DNA of 64,000 bases, from contig NW_001865060.1 of the NCBI RefSeq assembly GCF_000002865.3, positions 325,664 through 389,663 on the forward strand, read 5' to 3'. The notes below the pieces were generated by a model. It did no database searches. It saw only the letters and a list, made by a program, of their open reading frames with translations, and had not been told where the DNA came from. Shown here piece by piece: positions 28,456-40,110 of the stretch. Position 1 is the stretch's first letter. Each line of letters starts with the position of its first letter. Position numbers and translations under genes: made by a program. The DNA comes from Monosiga brevicollis MX1 (Eukaryota > Opisthokonta > Choanoflagellata > Craspedida > Salpingoecidae).

Positions 28456-28777
28456 CTATGTGCGCGGGGGTGCGGCATCCGAGGCCTCGGTGTTGCCTTC
28501 GGTCGAGCGGTGTCCCCGGGGCGCCACCAGTGCAATGCGCGGGCCCTCCAGCGGGGATGCCGGCTTGTCGGTATTGTTTGGAATGGTCTGCAGCGAGCCA
28601 TGAAGCGACAATGGTGAAAAAGGGACAGGGCACGGCGGCTCGCCTGCGAGACCAAAGACGAACACGTACCAAGTCTGGTTGCTCGAAGTAATGCACGACA
28701 CTGCCGCCAGCCAACATGGCGCCAATGCTGATGGCATAGAGCGCGGTGCGCTGGCTCGGAGACCAACGGCCGGCCAT
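28456..28777 (-). CDS. UQCC6: UQCC6 / brawnin-like complex III assembly microprotein
   Basis: Two exons, 28670-28777 and 28456-28587, total 240 bp, 79 residues. The first exon encodes one transmembrane segment, ALYAISIGAMLAGGSVVHY, and the junction gives PDLTIP. Human brawnin (C12orf73/UQCC6, 71 residues) has, from memory, the same arrangement: a hydrophobic helix with GA..VVH, a few residues, then PDLTIP. The family acts in the inner mitochondrial membrane in assembly of ubiquinol-cytochrome c reductase. The start codon is in CACCATGG context. It lies 31 bp downstream of the UQCC5-like stop codon on the same strand. The tail after PDLTIP is not conserved as far as I can judge. Confidence 0.78.
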
Positions 28778-28808
28778 GGTGCTAAGCGCACTGGTAGGTG
28801 CAGTCGAC

Positions 28809-29154
28809 TCAAGGCTTGATAGGCACAGCCCCACTTTCAGCTTCAGACGGCAGTGCGCCTTGCTCAAGAATCTGTTGCTGACGACGTTCGGCCTCCAGAC
28901 GAGTCACAGTATCATCTACCAGCCACCCATGACAGTCCGTACGACTTGATGAGCAAGTGGCCAACAACTGCGACAGCAGCCTGCTTGCTCCAGCAATACG
29001 AAGCAAGCACAGAGCCAGGCCAGCGGAGCTTACAGAAGGTTTCCTGGCCGATCATTACCCGACACATGAAAAACTCAATGGCAGCACCAAACCCAAAGGA
29101 GACGGCCGCAATTCGGCCAGCCGTCTGCCAAAACTGCGCTGCCGAACGCGCCAT
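28809..29154 (-). CDS. UQCC5: UQCC5 / SMIM4-like complex III assembly microprotein
   Basis: Two exons, 29034-29154 and 28809-28915, total 228 bp, 75 residues. The N-terminal half is basic then hydrophobic (RIAAVSFGFGAAIEFFM), followed by RVMIGQETFYD across the splice junction. Human SMIM4 (UQCC5, 70 residues) has, from memory, a single helix followed by KVRVGQETFYDVYRRK, and here the matching block is VMIGQETFYDTVTRLEAER. SMIM4 is an inner mitochondrial membrane protein that works with brawnin in early complex III assembly. Its stop codon is followed after only 31 bp by the start of the UQCC6-like gene. Confidence 0.8.
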
Positions 29155-29631
29155 GAAGATGCCAAATCACCCGTTTGCGCGCCCAAGAAGAAGCGCCAAA
29201 AAACTGCCTCTCACGCGCTCTGCACAAAGTCTCCTCTTCGCTGCACAAACTACCACTATGACAACGTTTATATCGTCCAAAAGTCATAAACCATCGTCCA
29301 TCTGTTGATTTGTCATCATTTTACTTGTTTTTGGCGGGAAAATCATCCTCCAACACCGCCATCAAAGCTTTCCAAGTGCAGTGTGTCACGGCTGCGCGCC
29401 CGCGCGACCCCTGCGGCAGACCTCTGTGGCAGGCCGTTCTGTGGCTGTTGGGGTGGAGTGGAGTGCAATTGCATTTGCAGCTTTAGGTCTGGCTGGCTCA
29501 ACGACGAGTGCCTGCTCACCAGGCTCACTGCCAGCCATCACAACATTTCGGACACTAAAAGGGTCAGACAAACGACCTCCAACGCTCAGACTCAGGAGCC
29601 CTGGACGGGCGCATGGGCCAACGTCGTCGAT
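29155..29631. promoter_or_regulatory. Divergent upstream region of UQCC5-like and LRR genes
   Basis: About 480 bp between the start codons of two divergently transcribed genes. Likely a bidirectional promoter by position; no specific element recognised. Confidence 0.4.
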
Positions 29632-31838
29632 ATGCCCCTCCAAGTTCGTCCCACCCTTGCCTTGGCCGGGGACCCGAGTCCCGATGCCATCTACGCCGTC
29701 ACTCTCCAAGATGGTATGTCCATTTGTCTCCCCCAGCGCACCACCATACCTGCCAGCGATGTGTACTGACTGCCTGGTTTTGGTTTGGGCTCTGGTTCTG
29801 CAGCGCGAGCTCTCGTGGATGAGCATGGCACGCTCATCCTTGAGCCCCTTTGGTATCAGCTTCTAATCCTGGGGGCAGAGGCCGCTCCTAGTACGTTATC
29901 CGGCGACTGCGTGCAGTTGGCAAACCCAGATTCGCGTTTAACAGCAGCAATCTGACCACAAGTCTGATTCCCGCCACTCCCCCGCGTCCTCGCGCGCAGG
30001 CACGCAGGTAGCGCAGCAAGTGGCGCCAATAGTCCAGCGCATCTTAGCTGGAAGCGAAGCCGTGCGTACGCACATTCGACAGCTTTGGACTCACTTGAGT
30101 GCCGTGACCTCGCTGAAATTCATTGGCTCCTACTTGGAGCGTCTCCCCCCGAGCGCCACGTTCGACTTGAGCGTCTTTGCCGACCTGCGCAGCCTTCACG
30201 TATCACACATCCACGCCCGCAAACTCATTGGCCTGGCTCACCTCGTCAGTACATCCGGCCCCGATTCAATCGTTCTGCTTGGCACGCAACAACACGTGGC
30301 GTGTCGCTATCTCATGCCCCCGACCCGGCCGCCATTCAGATGCCTCGCTTGGCCCAGTTGACCTGTCGGCAGTGCAAGAGTCAACTTGCTGATATTCTCC
30401 AGCCGCCCTCACAGGTACACCACGCACGCACTACGCACTCAATCATTGCGCTTGCTTCGCGCCCTCCATCCCCCTTAAAACCTGGCCATCACGCTGCACC
30501 TCTGGCTGCCACAGAGTGATGCGCGACATGATGTCGTGACCTGGGATGAGCTGCGCGAGCTCGACGTGTATGCCAACGGCATTGATAGTCTTGACGGACG
30601 CTTAGCCCTCTGCCCCAAAGTCAGTATCTCCGCGTCGCGTTGAAGCCCCAAACCGGGCAAAGCAAGTTTTCAACGCTGAGCGAAGCTGATGATGGGGTTT
30701 CGCATTGCCAACAGCTGATGATGCTCAACCTCGGGGCCAATGATCTGGAGGAGCTCACCCCGCACCTCAAGTACCTTGGAAACCTACACACCTTGGGCTT
30801 GGCTTTCAATCGTATCTCCTCTTTGAGAATCCTGGAGCGCGTCGAAATATCAGAAGGTGAGTGCGTGTCCAACGATCCACCACACAAGCCTTGGGCAGCC
30901 ATCTGTGTCCCGCTGATACCATCCTCCTGTCCTATTCATTCTCTCTTACCCATCCACGGCCTGACCAATCTCTTGGCACCATAGCCTTGCAGCGTTTGAC
31001 CAGCCTCAGCGTTGCCGGCAATCGCCTGACCTCCCTCAACGGCATCGAGCACCTCATGTACGCCACAGGCAACGTTGCCTTCCCCCCCTTGGAGCCCGAT
31101 CCTGTTGTGCTTGGTCCCTTCCACACTGATGGCAATCGGCGCATTTCAACGGCTGCCGCTCTTTTAGGTTTCTGACCCTTTTGGATGCAAGCAGCAATCC
31201 GCTCAACTCCATTGCCAGCGTCCGTGTCTTGCGCCAACTAGCCCCAGCCCTGCGCGATGTCAACTTGGAAAATTGTCCCGTGATGCAAACGACCGACGCT
31301 AGAGAGCGTATCCTGGCTCTATTTGGCAGCAATTGGAGCCGTGTCATGCTCAATGGTCGGCCTGCAGGGGAGGTCAGAATCTGCTTGCGCAACTTATTTG
31401 GGCTCTACGCCTGTCCCAACAAGGCCCTCTCAATGGCTTTCACTCATACGTCATCTCTGTAGGATCGTGAGGTGGCTCAGAAGATTGCCTACTACGACCA
31501 GCAGCATGAAAGCATGATGCAGGAGGAGGCCCGCATTACTGCGCAAGGCCCCGAAATTGTCACCGTCAAGCTCAAGACCAAGAAGAAGAAAGGTTCGGCA
31601 AACGCATTTGGTGTTGCTGCAGCGGCCAGGCTGAGGAGCCTTTCGGTTGTGGCCAAGACGTTGTCCACTCTCATCATCACCCCTTTGCCTCAAACCTTGT
31701 TCTTTCTCTTTGCCTGCCACTCACTCTTGCAGGTAGCAAGACTGGATCACCGCGCAGCACCCGCAAGTATGAATGAATGATCTGTCCACCTTCCCCAGCT
31801 TTTGCTCACCTGACCGCCTGTCGGCTCGTTCTCCCGCT

Positions 31839-31900
<62 letters not shown>

Positions 31901-34900
31901 GATGATGCGTTGGTCCTCACTTCGACACCTGATTTTTACGCATGCAGAGCGGTCCTACGTAGCAACCCGTTGGCTGAGACAGGGGCAAGTTTGTCCTCTG
32001 TGGAGCGTGAAGATGTGTTTCAATCAAGCCGTGACCTGCAGGCCGACAGCGCCTCTGCGCGTTCTGCCAGCGCTTTTAGTGGCAACAGCGACGAGGAATC
32101 GGAAGGATCGGACTCCCAGGATTCGGACGACGAGGCCGAAAAGGGTGAAGCCACCGCACCAAGGGACCAGGATCACTCGAATCGTTCAATCAAAGAAGGT
32201 GTTAAATCGCCCCCCTCCCGTACAAGTCCTCGCCAGATGCCTACCGTACAGCCATCGTGGACCGACGAGATTTCCTTTGCGGAACAAGACGGTACGTTTT
32301 GGTGGGCGACTCCACTCACTTGGCGTCTATGCGTTGTGCACTCTTGACACCGTCTGTGAGCCGGTCATCGGGAACTCACGGCGCACGTTTTGAAATGCTT
32401 ATAGTGCTGGCTGATGCTGGAACGTCGGACACAGCCAGCCTAGCCAGCTCAACTTTGGACCCCGCCGCAACCATGACCAACATGGCTGAAGGGCTTTCGT
32501 CCACACCGCGACGTGTGGGGCCACGAGTGCGTCGCACGAGCAACGACCCGCACCCTTCTTACGACCAGGTCGATGACCCTGACGTGGAGCACACTCTGCT
32601 TGTTGGAAACTCAGCGGAGAAGGCAGACCGCCGAGCCAGTCAGATTTCAGAGCAAGGGTATAATCCGCACGATCTTGACGCGACAGCCATTCCTCGCCCC
32701 AACAATGAGCAACCGTGGCCACATGCTGACCACAGTCAAGAACCTCTTGAAGCAAATATGACGCATGTGCAGCCTGCGAACGCGGAGAGCACGCCCCAAA
32801 CGGCGTTTGCTCCAAACACTCTGCATCATCAGGACTCACATGACTCGGCCGGATCGCGTGGTGCCGACATTGAAGGGGTAGTCAACGCTCCCATGGAAGC
32901 CCCGCGTGTGCTCAAGGTGAAAAAGTCGAGAGATGCCAATCGCCGTCGCAAAAAAGGCAATCGCTCACGGCGACCATCATCCAAGGTCTCTATATCGGCG
33001 GACGTGGTCAGCGATGACGAGACCAACTCTGCGTCACGCGACAGTCTCCTGGCTGGAACCCACGTCGAGGACGAGGATGAACCTCGGACACCTCGTGCAG
33101 AGGAGAATACGCCTGTCCGACCCGTCGACGACCTGATTCAAAACTACCTCAAGTCTGAGTCGTCTGCTCCCACTGATCCTGCGACGACACCCGTCCAGGC
33201 TTCGCCCGCAAGCATGTATCCCGATCACTCGGCTGACGAAGCAGCCGTGTTGCCCGCCGTAGCCACTGACACACAAGTCCCTCCACCCCGTGCCGTCGTC
33301 CGCGACTATGCAGCCAGCTACGATTTTGAGGTCGTTCAGGTGACCAAACTCGCTGATTATCTGCCCCGCATGGTGGAGGTAAGTAGGAGTTCTGTGTGTT
33401 TCATTGTGCACACACCCTGGCAGCTTGTGATTTGGGATCAAGCGTGGCTTACTCATCGACAACCTTCATTTTTTGCGTTTTTATTGATTGCTTTCCTTTG
33501 AGCATAGGTGCTGGGTCAAGAGGTTATGGTGACATGGGATGACAGCGGCACCGAGTTGGAGCGGTTTGATTTGACCCTCCTGGCGAGCTGCGAATGCGAC
33601 CAACGACAAATCTTGACACTGCAGTTTGTGGACCCGATCGGCAAGCAAACCTTCATCAAGTTTTGTGCCAACCAAGCCGAAGACGACGGCGTGGCTCAAT
33701 TTGAACGCTTTCAGACCGTTTTGCAACGTGTGATTGCGGCCAATGAGGTTTGACCTGCACTGGGCCATGGAAACGCTGTTGCTGAACCCATCAAGAGTTC
33801 AGTGCCGTTATGAACAAGGCAAAGCATGCTCTCAGCAACTTGCCAAACTTGCGCGGCTAACCCTTACTCTTTGGTTTGCAGGTCAACGGCTTTCACTCGG
33901 GGGCTATCGTGCGCATCAAATGCATGGCCTGTGGACATGTGTTGGAAGCGGCGGAAGTACAAACCATGAGCAGCGATACCCGCTTCTGCCCTTCGTGCGT
34001 TTGTGCAGTTTCTTTGGCCCGTGTAGCTTGCTGTAAAGAGTTGCCGGTTTATGATTAGCTGGAAGTGCCACCAAGCATGCTTTCTCACATGGTATTGAGT
34101 TCTTGGTTTTGTTTTGTTTTTTGTTTTTTCCCTCGAAATGCGGGGTGGTGCGCAGGTGCCGGTCTACTGACCTCTATGATCTCAATGTCTCCGTGGCGGC
34201 CGATGACACGGATGGTATTTCAACCGCCACACTACCTGCTTTGACGCAATGTTGGCTCGCTTGCTTGTGCTGGAAGCTGACCAGAACACTTTCATGTGAA
34301 CAGGTCATGAGGAGTCGCTGCGTGATGAGGAAGATGTGGGCCCCAGTAGTGGCGCCACAACGGACGATGAGCGCAATCGAAGAGTGGACAGCTCTGTCTC
34401 GGCCAAGAGTGGCGCATCCCTGGCTTCGGCCGCTGAACCGGGCTCCGGTGAGCATATGAAGCTTTTTGCCCTGGCCATCCACAATCTTCGCCTCATGTCG
34501 TGCTTGTGCAATTTTATCGATGCCAACTTGTCCAAAATATTGTGCAACAGCTGTTCCAGCTTTGCTTAGTAGTCGTGCCTCACCCAACGTCGAGCGCAAG
34601 CAACATCTCGACACGAGCGGCGGGCAGCTCGATGCCTCAATCATGTCCGGCTCCATCTCGATCGCCAGTGCGGCTTTGAGCTTGGAAACTGGGTTGCAAC
34701 GCATACGTGAGCATGGTACATTTGAAGCGGAGCACACGCCAACCAAGCTTGACCAGGGACTCGAAGTCATGTTGCCCCTGGAGCACTTCACAACCACCGA
34801 GGAGACCACAATGGCCTGGCTCTATGGACGTTTGGCAGGTATGCTTCCATCAGTCCTCCATGCACGCCTTGTGCCTTCCATGGAAGCAAGCATGTGTGCT

Positions 34901-36317
34901 GCTTTGGCTTTGTGCCTGGCTCACAGTTTGATTTGACTGCAATCATGAATGTGCCACACACACACACACACCCTTTTGCAGTGGGCCATGGCCAACCGCT
35001 GCTGGAGCGAGCCATTCTCGTGGCCTCCAACCTGCACCTTTACGTCTTTGCCCAAGCCACAGATGACGCGCCTGTGCGTGATCTGATTGATGTGGTAGCA
35101 GCGACCCACGATCGAGCCTTGAGTTCAAACAGCTCTCATTGCGTGTGCATCGTCCGTTGGTTTCCTTTGCGTGTGTAGCTCAAGTGCAAGCGGAAAACGG
35201 CCTGGAGCACGCTGGGCAGCTTTGTGCTGGGGCTGCCGCAAGCGGCCTTTGAGTTTTCAAGTGTAGACGGCCCAGTTTTGATCCATGCCTATTCGACTGC
35301 TGAAATGTTTTCGTTCTTGGTGTGCGTAGATTCCTGCCAGTTTGTATTTGGCATGCTTCGTCGTCCGCGTGGTGCACTGACCCGTCGCGTACCGTGCGCA
35401 GGCAATTGCGAGACGTGGCGGGTGTGAGCAATAAGCGGCTGCTCCCGCACGATGAGGACGAATGGTCGGCCTATGCTACTGTTGTGGGCTCTGATGACGA
35501 GGAGCAATCCACTTTCCGACCACGACGTATCGGAGAACTAGCCGTTGAAGACATTCCCCAACTTGTTGCCGAGGTTCGTGCCCCAGCCAAGGGCGGCACT
35601 TGGTGGTCAGCCCAAGTCTGGTTTTCAAGCACGTAGCCCAGTCGTTGCGCAACTCAAACATGCACACATTGGCTCTGTGCTGGTGCAGGTCCAGGCGTCA
35701 CAGGTGTTTGTGACCAGTCGTTTGGATGCTGCTCCTGTCGGCGCATTTCGAGGCGGGGCCGTAGATGCTGCCCAACGTGCTGCCTTTGGGCTGGTATTGT
35801 TCGAGGGCCAGGTTAGAGTGGACTGTTTTGCATGCAAAATGCTCGTGGACAATCTGCTCACCCGACATTTGCACTGCACAGTTGACATTTACGATGCAAA
35901 TAGCGTCAAGCGATGTTCACAAGGTTCGTGGTGGGCACACGCCACGGACTGCGCATTCTCTGGCATGTGTTTTTGCCCTGTCACATCTATCGCCCGTCTT
36001 CCTCACTACCAAACCACCCTTTACCGGTATCATCTTATTAGCCAAGAGTACAGGAACTGTGGACCATGCCGGTGGAGTGCTTGGCGGGCTTGCTGTGGTC
36101 ACCCGCTTCACCCCGCTTCTTTGGCTTGGAGTGGGACCCAGACGAGTTGGAGGAGCTGGATCAGCAGCCAGAACTTCCCTCAAAAGACGAAGACGGGCTC
36201 ATGGCAACCTGGTGCTCCTTTGTCTCCATGCATGCGGCAACCGAGATGATGCTGGCCATCAATCGTGCGTACATGGACGAGTTTGACATTGAACTCACTT
36301 GGAAGATTGTCAATTGA
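29632..36317 (+). CDS. STK11IP/LIP1-like leucine-rich-repeat protein
   Basis: Multi-exon gene. Early exons encode an N-terminal helical region (VQRILAGSEAVRTHIRQLW) and LRRs such as ELDVYANGIDSLDGRL, LMMLNLGANDLEELTPHL, LHTLGLAFNRISSLRIL and LTSLSVAGNRLTSLNGIEHL, capped by an LRRCT-like stretch (about 31170-31360). An acidic, Ser-rich disordered middle follows (31.94-33.35 kb), then a PH-like block with LASCECDQRQILTLQF (33.51-33.75 kb), a putative zinc motif IKCMACGH...FCPSCRS split by an intron (33.88-34.19 kb), and C-terminal exons to the stop at 36317. Order and motifs resemble STK11IP/nischarin-type proteins; STK11IP binds LKB1 and is lysosomal in animals. The start at 29632 and some junctions are my best guess; other LRR-PH proteins remain possible. 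Confidence 0.62.
31843..31898. repeat. Long poly(T) run in an intron
   Basis: About 56 T in a row, just before the acceptor (GCATGCAG) of the exon that starts the acidic region of the LRR gene; a very extended polypyrimidine tract. Confidence 0.95.
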
Positions 36318-36419
36318 AATGATGATCGTGAACTCCGACATTCCAAATTTCGCGGCCTCTCACAGAAACGAAAAGAGATGAACGGCAAAAAGAAGGATGC
36401 TTTTCCTTTTTTGTTTGGG

Positions 36420-36443
36420 TGTGTGTGTGTGTGTGTGTGTGTG
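36420..36443. repeat. (GT)n tract
   Basis: Twelve GT units in the 148-bp gap between the convergent stop codons of the LRR gene (36317) and the SH2 adaptor (36465). Confidence 0.9.
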
Positions 36444-36464
36444 GCTTGTTTTTGTTTTTGGTTT

Positions 36465-37123
36465 TTATTGTGCGAATCCTGTACCTACAGAGGGCCGAGG
36501 CAAGTACGCAGACGGGCTGCCAATCCCTCACGATGGGCCTGGCGTTCGCACCGCCATTGGAACTGTGAGCTCTTGGGCAGATAGCGGCACAAAGCGAGGG
36601 GACAATTCGCACCTCATAGTAAGCAACAAGCTGTGAAATCGTTCCGCGATCGCGCATCTTATCATCCAGGAACGTCCCTACACACGAGCCGGAGGATGCA
36701 CGCAATATCCTTGATAAGGGACAGGAAGAGCTGCCGCAGACGTAGCGGAAAGAACCAACCGTTGTGGGTGGGTAAGAATTGATAGTGATAGTTCTTGCCA
36801 TCACTGTGCATCGAAATGACAATGGCGCCGGGGACCTTGCCCGAGTGTCGCATAAGATATAGACCTATCAGCAAGTGTGGACCTGAGAGTCGGCAGGCAG
36901 TAGAAGGTTCCTCTCGGTGGCTGCTAGCTAGGACAGCGGAGCAAGTGGAGCCACAGGACTGGAAGGTCGAACCGTGGTTATCACCAGTGGCGTAGGCATA
37001 GTCGGTCAGAATGCTCTCTGATGTCTGGCGATCTGCTGTGTGAACGCATTGCCAGTACGCCCAATCCACCGCGGCCGCTACAACCAGCCAAGCATTAACA
37101 AGGGCACAAGGGCACACAGAACC

Positions 37124-37159
<36 letters not shown>

Positions 37160-39087
37160 ATAGGTCAGTACGGAACGGCCTGGTCTACAGGACACCAAGC
37201 GGCGGTGCGGGGAGACCCATGCGCTGGAAAGGTTCAACGAAGAGCGTCAACGCACGGTCATAATCGCCATAAATATCATCGTCAACCGCCTGCAGGCTAG
37301 CATTTGGGGGCAAGGTCATGGCAGCATTGGAGCGGGGCATAGCAGGTTGGGCAAAACCAGTGCTAAAGGAAGGCTGCAACGTGGCTGATTTGTTGACGGG
37401 TGGCTTGTTAGCCATTTTATCTACATGGATGATGCGGGTTGCGTTGCGAGTCTTGACGATTGGGGTCAGGGTGGCGCTCTTGCTGGCAGTGCTGGGCCCA
37501 TCCGTGATGGCATTCCAGTCATACGATTGGCGCGGCGGCTCACTGCCTCCGGCAGAACTGGAGGGCGGTGCTAGTTGGGGCCGGCCTGGGCCTCGCGCGG
37601 GGGAAGCGCCGGCGCTGGCTGGTGTCGCAGTTTGATTTGAAACGGTCGGGGTCGAGGCCGTCTTGGGGGGCCGGGGCGGCGCTGGAGCCTGGCCGGTCTC
37701 TGGATTGGCCTCCTCATCTAAGGCGGGAGGGGCTTGGGCGCCCAAGCCGTTTTTCAAGATTGAACTTGTATCTTTCAAATTGGCATAGCGGGGCAGATCA
37801 ATCAAAACAGGGATCACAGCAGGCATCTAGGGGTAGGAGCCAAGCGGTCAGCGAAGAATTATGAGATGGATGAGCAGAGGCCCAAAGATGACGGGGCAAA
37901 TTGCCCTTGCCCGTGCCCCTCCACTTGAATGTTGTCATGGAGGTGATGGTTGCCCAACCAAACATGCTTGTGGATTGGCGAGAGCGAGCGGGGCGATGAT
38001 GAAAAAGAGAAGAGCAGGCGTACCTTCTTTGGTGGGCGAGCAGGCGCGGCACCGCCGTCAGGTAGCTCGTCTTGAAGCGAAAGCTGTTGCGCCTGATCTT
38101 GGACCGATCTTAAGTCTACAACACCCGGCGCGTGCTTCTGTGACCACGACGTGAAGAACGAGGCCAGGCGTTTCAAGGTGACACGTACCCTCGTATTCAT
38201 CATCGAGATTTGGGGCGGCCAGCGCGGCAGAGTGGTGACGTGGAGGGGTAGCAGGTCGGTTGATTTCAACATCCTCGTAGCTATAGCCAAAGCCGGTGGG
38301 ATCAAACCCTTCCGGGACCTGTTGCAGATGAGGTGACAGAGCAGGAGCCGTGAGCGCGAGCGCCGTGAGAGCGAGCGCCGGTGGATCTGGAGGCACGGCA
38401 CAACGGCTTGAAGACCGGGATGCCAAGCAGACCTCTTCAACAAATTCCAAAAGCCCAACTTCGGGCTTGGCTGGCAAGGGGGCCAGTTTATGTTCATCCA
38501 GGGAGCAATTGCAGAACTTGCAACTGGGGGTGATTGGGGAGAATGAAGATGGAGGTACAGCCATGGTTTGTTTGTGTCGTTGTGTGATAGGCACACGCAT
38601 GAGGGTAGAAAGGATGTGGGGTGAGGGGTGACAATGTTGCATAAGGGCAGGGAAAGGCTGGCAAAAGAAGAGTGCATGACCAGGCCGTCAGCGTACCGCT
38701 TCTTCCACACGTGGAGCTCAAAACCAGGGCAACTGTCTGCACCGGTGGAAGCGGGGATGATGGCCAAGGTGCGTGTGGGCAGCAAAAAGGGGGGATGGGA
38801 ATGAGAGGAGGCCGCGGGCAAAGAGCTTGGTAGGAAGTCGCACTGACGAAATGCTGATTGCGTTTGAGACTCACCACAGGAAAGGCACGGCTGTCCCTTA
38901 TTCACCTCTTGGATGAGCACGCCCTGTCACGGTAGGGTGGGGGAGGCAAGAGTTGAGCGGGTGCGGTCAAGATGACGACTGCGGCTGCATGGCGCTTTCT
39001 GATTCGTCAGGACGGCGGTTGGCTTCTTTGCTGTTGCCGGCTTACCAAGCGACTGGCGAGATCCTCAGGGCTGGATTGACGGGCCAT
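36465..39087 (-). CDS. PET-type cysteine motif + proline-rich + SH2 protein
   Basis: Ten exons from the start: 39046-39087, 38875-38923, 38697-38736, 38189-38523, 38024-38115, 37196-37826, 36985-37077, 36760-36864, 36552-36677, 36465-36484. All phases agree and the sum is 1533 bp, 510 residues. Exons 2-4 join to give CLSCDSCPGFELHVWKKRC then KFCNCSLDEH, the C-x2-C-x2-C-x-GF-x2-H-x-W-x3-C-x2-C-x-C-x3-EH pattern that precedes the PET domain in prickle/testin-like LIM proteins. A Pro/Ala-rich linker follows (exons 4-6). The C terminus is an SH2 fold: WAYWQCVHTADRQTSESIL, GLYLMRHSGKVPGAIVISM (FLVR-type arginine), NYHYQF, TISQLVAYYE. No catalytic domain, so an adaptor. AATAAA overlaps the proposed stop codon. 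Confidence 0.75.
37121..37150. repeat. Poly(A) run (poly-T on coding strand) in an intron
   Basis: About 30 A between exons 6 and 7 of the SH2 adaptor gene; on the coding strand it is a pyrimidine tract upstream of the SH2 exon acceptor. Confidence 0.9.
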
Positions 39088-39737
39088 GGCGCTGAACTTT
39101 GGCCAACGGAGGCTGGACTCTGCACTGGAGTGAGTACAGAGGTGTAGCGCGATCGAAACGTCAAGGAGGACAAACAAAAAGCGAAAAAAAGGAAAAGTCC
39201 CAAACCCGACGTGCGATGGTGGAAGAGCAAACCAGCTAGCCAGGGCTAGGAGCGCAGCATGTTGAGCGGCGGAGCAGGGGTTGGGCGTCCTCACCGTTTT
39301 AAACGTCCGCCCACCCGCCAGCCGATGAATCAAGAAAGGAAGACGCCTTGTCAGCCACAAAACCCCTCCTCCTGCACTTGCACCGATACCACCAAGAGTA
39401 CCCACACCACCAGTTCCACCAGCCGTGTGTCCGTACCCGTACCCGTCGCCGTTGTCTGTCCAACACCACCACCACCACCAGCAGCAGCAGCAGCACCAGC
39501 ACCAGCACCAGCGTCCCAACTTGTCAACAACTTGATCAAACTGCCTCTCTCTCGTTTTTTTTTTCTCTCTCTCTCTCTCTCTCTTTTTGTCCAGCTCGAG
39601 TCTTTTGGTCTTCTGGTCTGTATGAAGACTGGAAAGCTTCTCTCTCTCTCTCAAACTCTCTCTCTCTCTCTCAAACTCTCTCTCTCTCTCTCTCTCAAAC
39701 TCTCTCTCTCTCAAACTCTCTCAAACTCTCTCTCTCT

Positions 39738-39833
<96 letters not shown>

Positions 39834-40110
39834 CTCTCTCATTCTCTCTCATTCTCTCTCATTCTCTCTCTCTCCATTCATTGTTATTGTTGGCGGTTTG
39901 GCAGCGACCCGGGGATTGCGGCGTGTCGCTCGATAGGAGAAGGGGTCTACGGTGGCAATCGCGTTTGTCGGAGGAATATGGAGGTTTTGGTGAGTTGTGC
40001 TGGGTTGCCCGAGTCGATGATTGGGTGCTGGCGGCTTGATTGACAAGGCCTGTGGTCTTGTTGGTCATAGGGCTCAGAGGAGTCTGCTTCCAGCGAGGTC
40101 CTTGAGTGCG
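39088..40110. other. Intergenic with CT-rich microsatellite ladder
   Basis: Divergent upstream region of the SH2 adaptor and the following gene. Contains an imperfect CAC/CAG stretch (about 39465-39515) and CT arrays broken at intervals by CAAA or CATT (about 39645-39872). Confidence 0.7.
39645..39872. repeat. (CT)n array with periodic CAAA and CATT interruptions
   Basis: Blocks of CT units separated by AAA, then a pure CT tract, then four short blocks each introduced by ATT. Suggests expansion of compound units rather than single-dinucleotide slippage alone. Confidence 0.95.
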
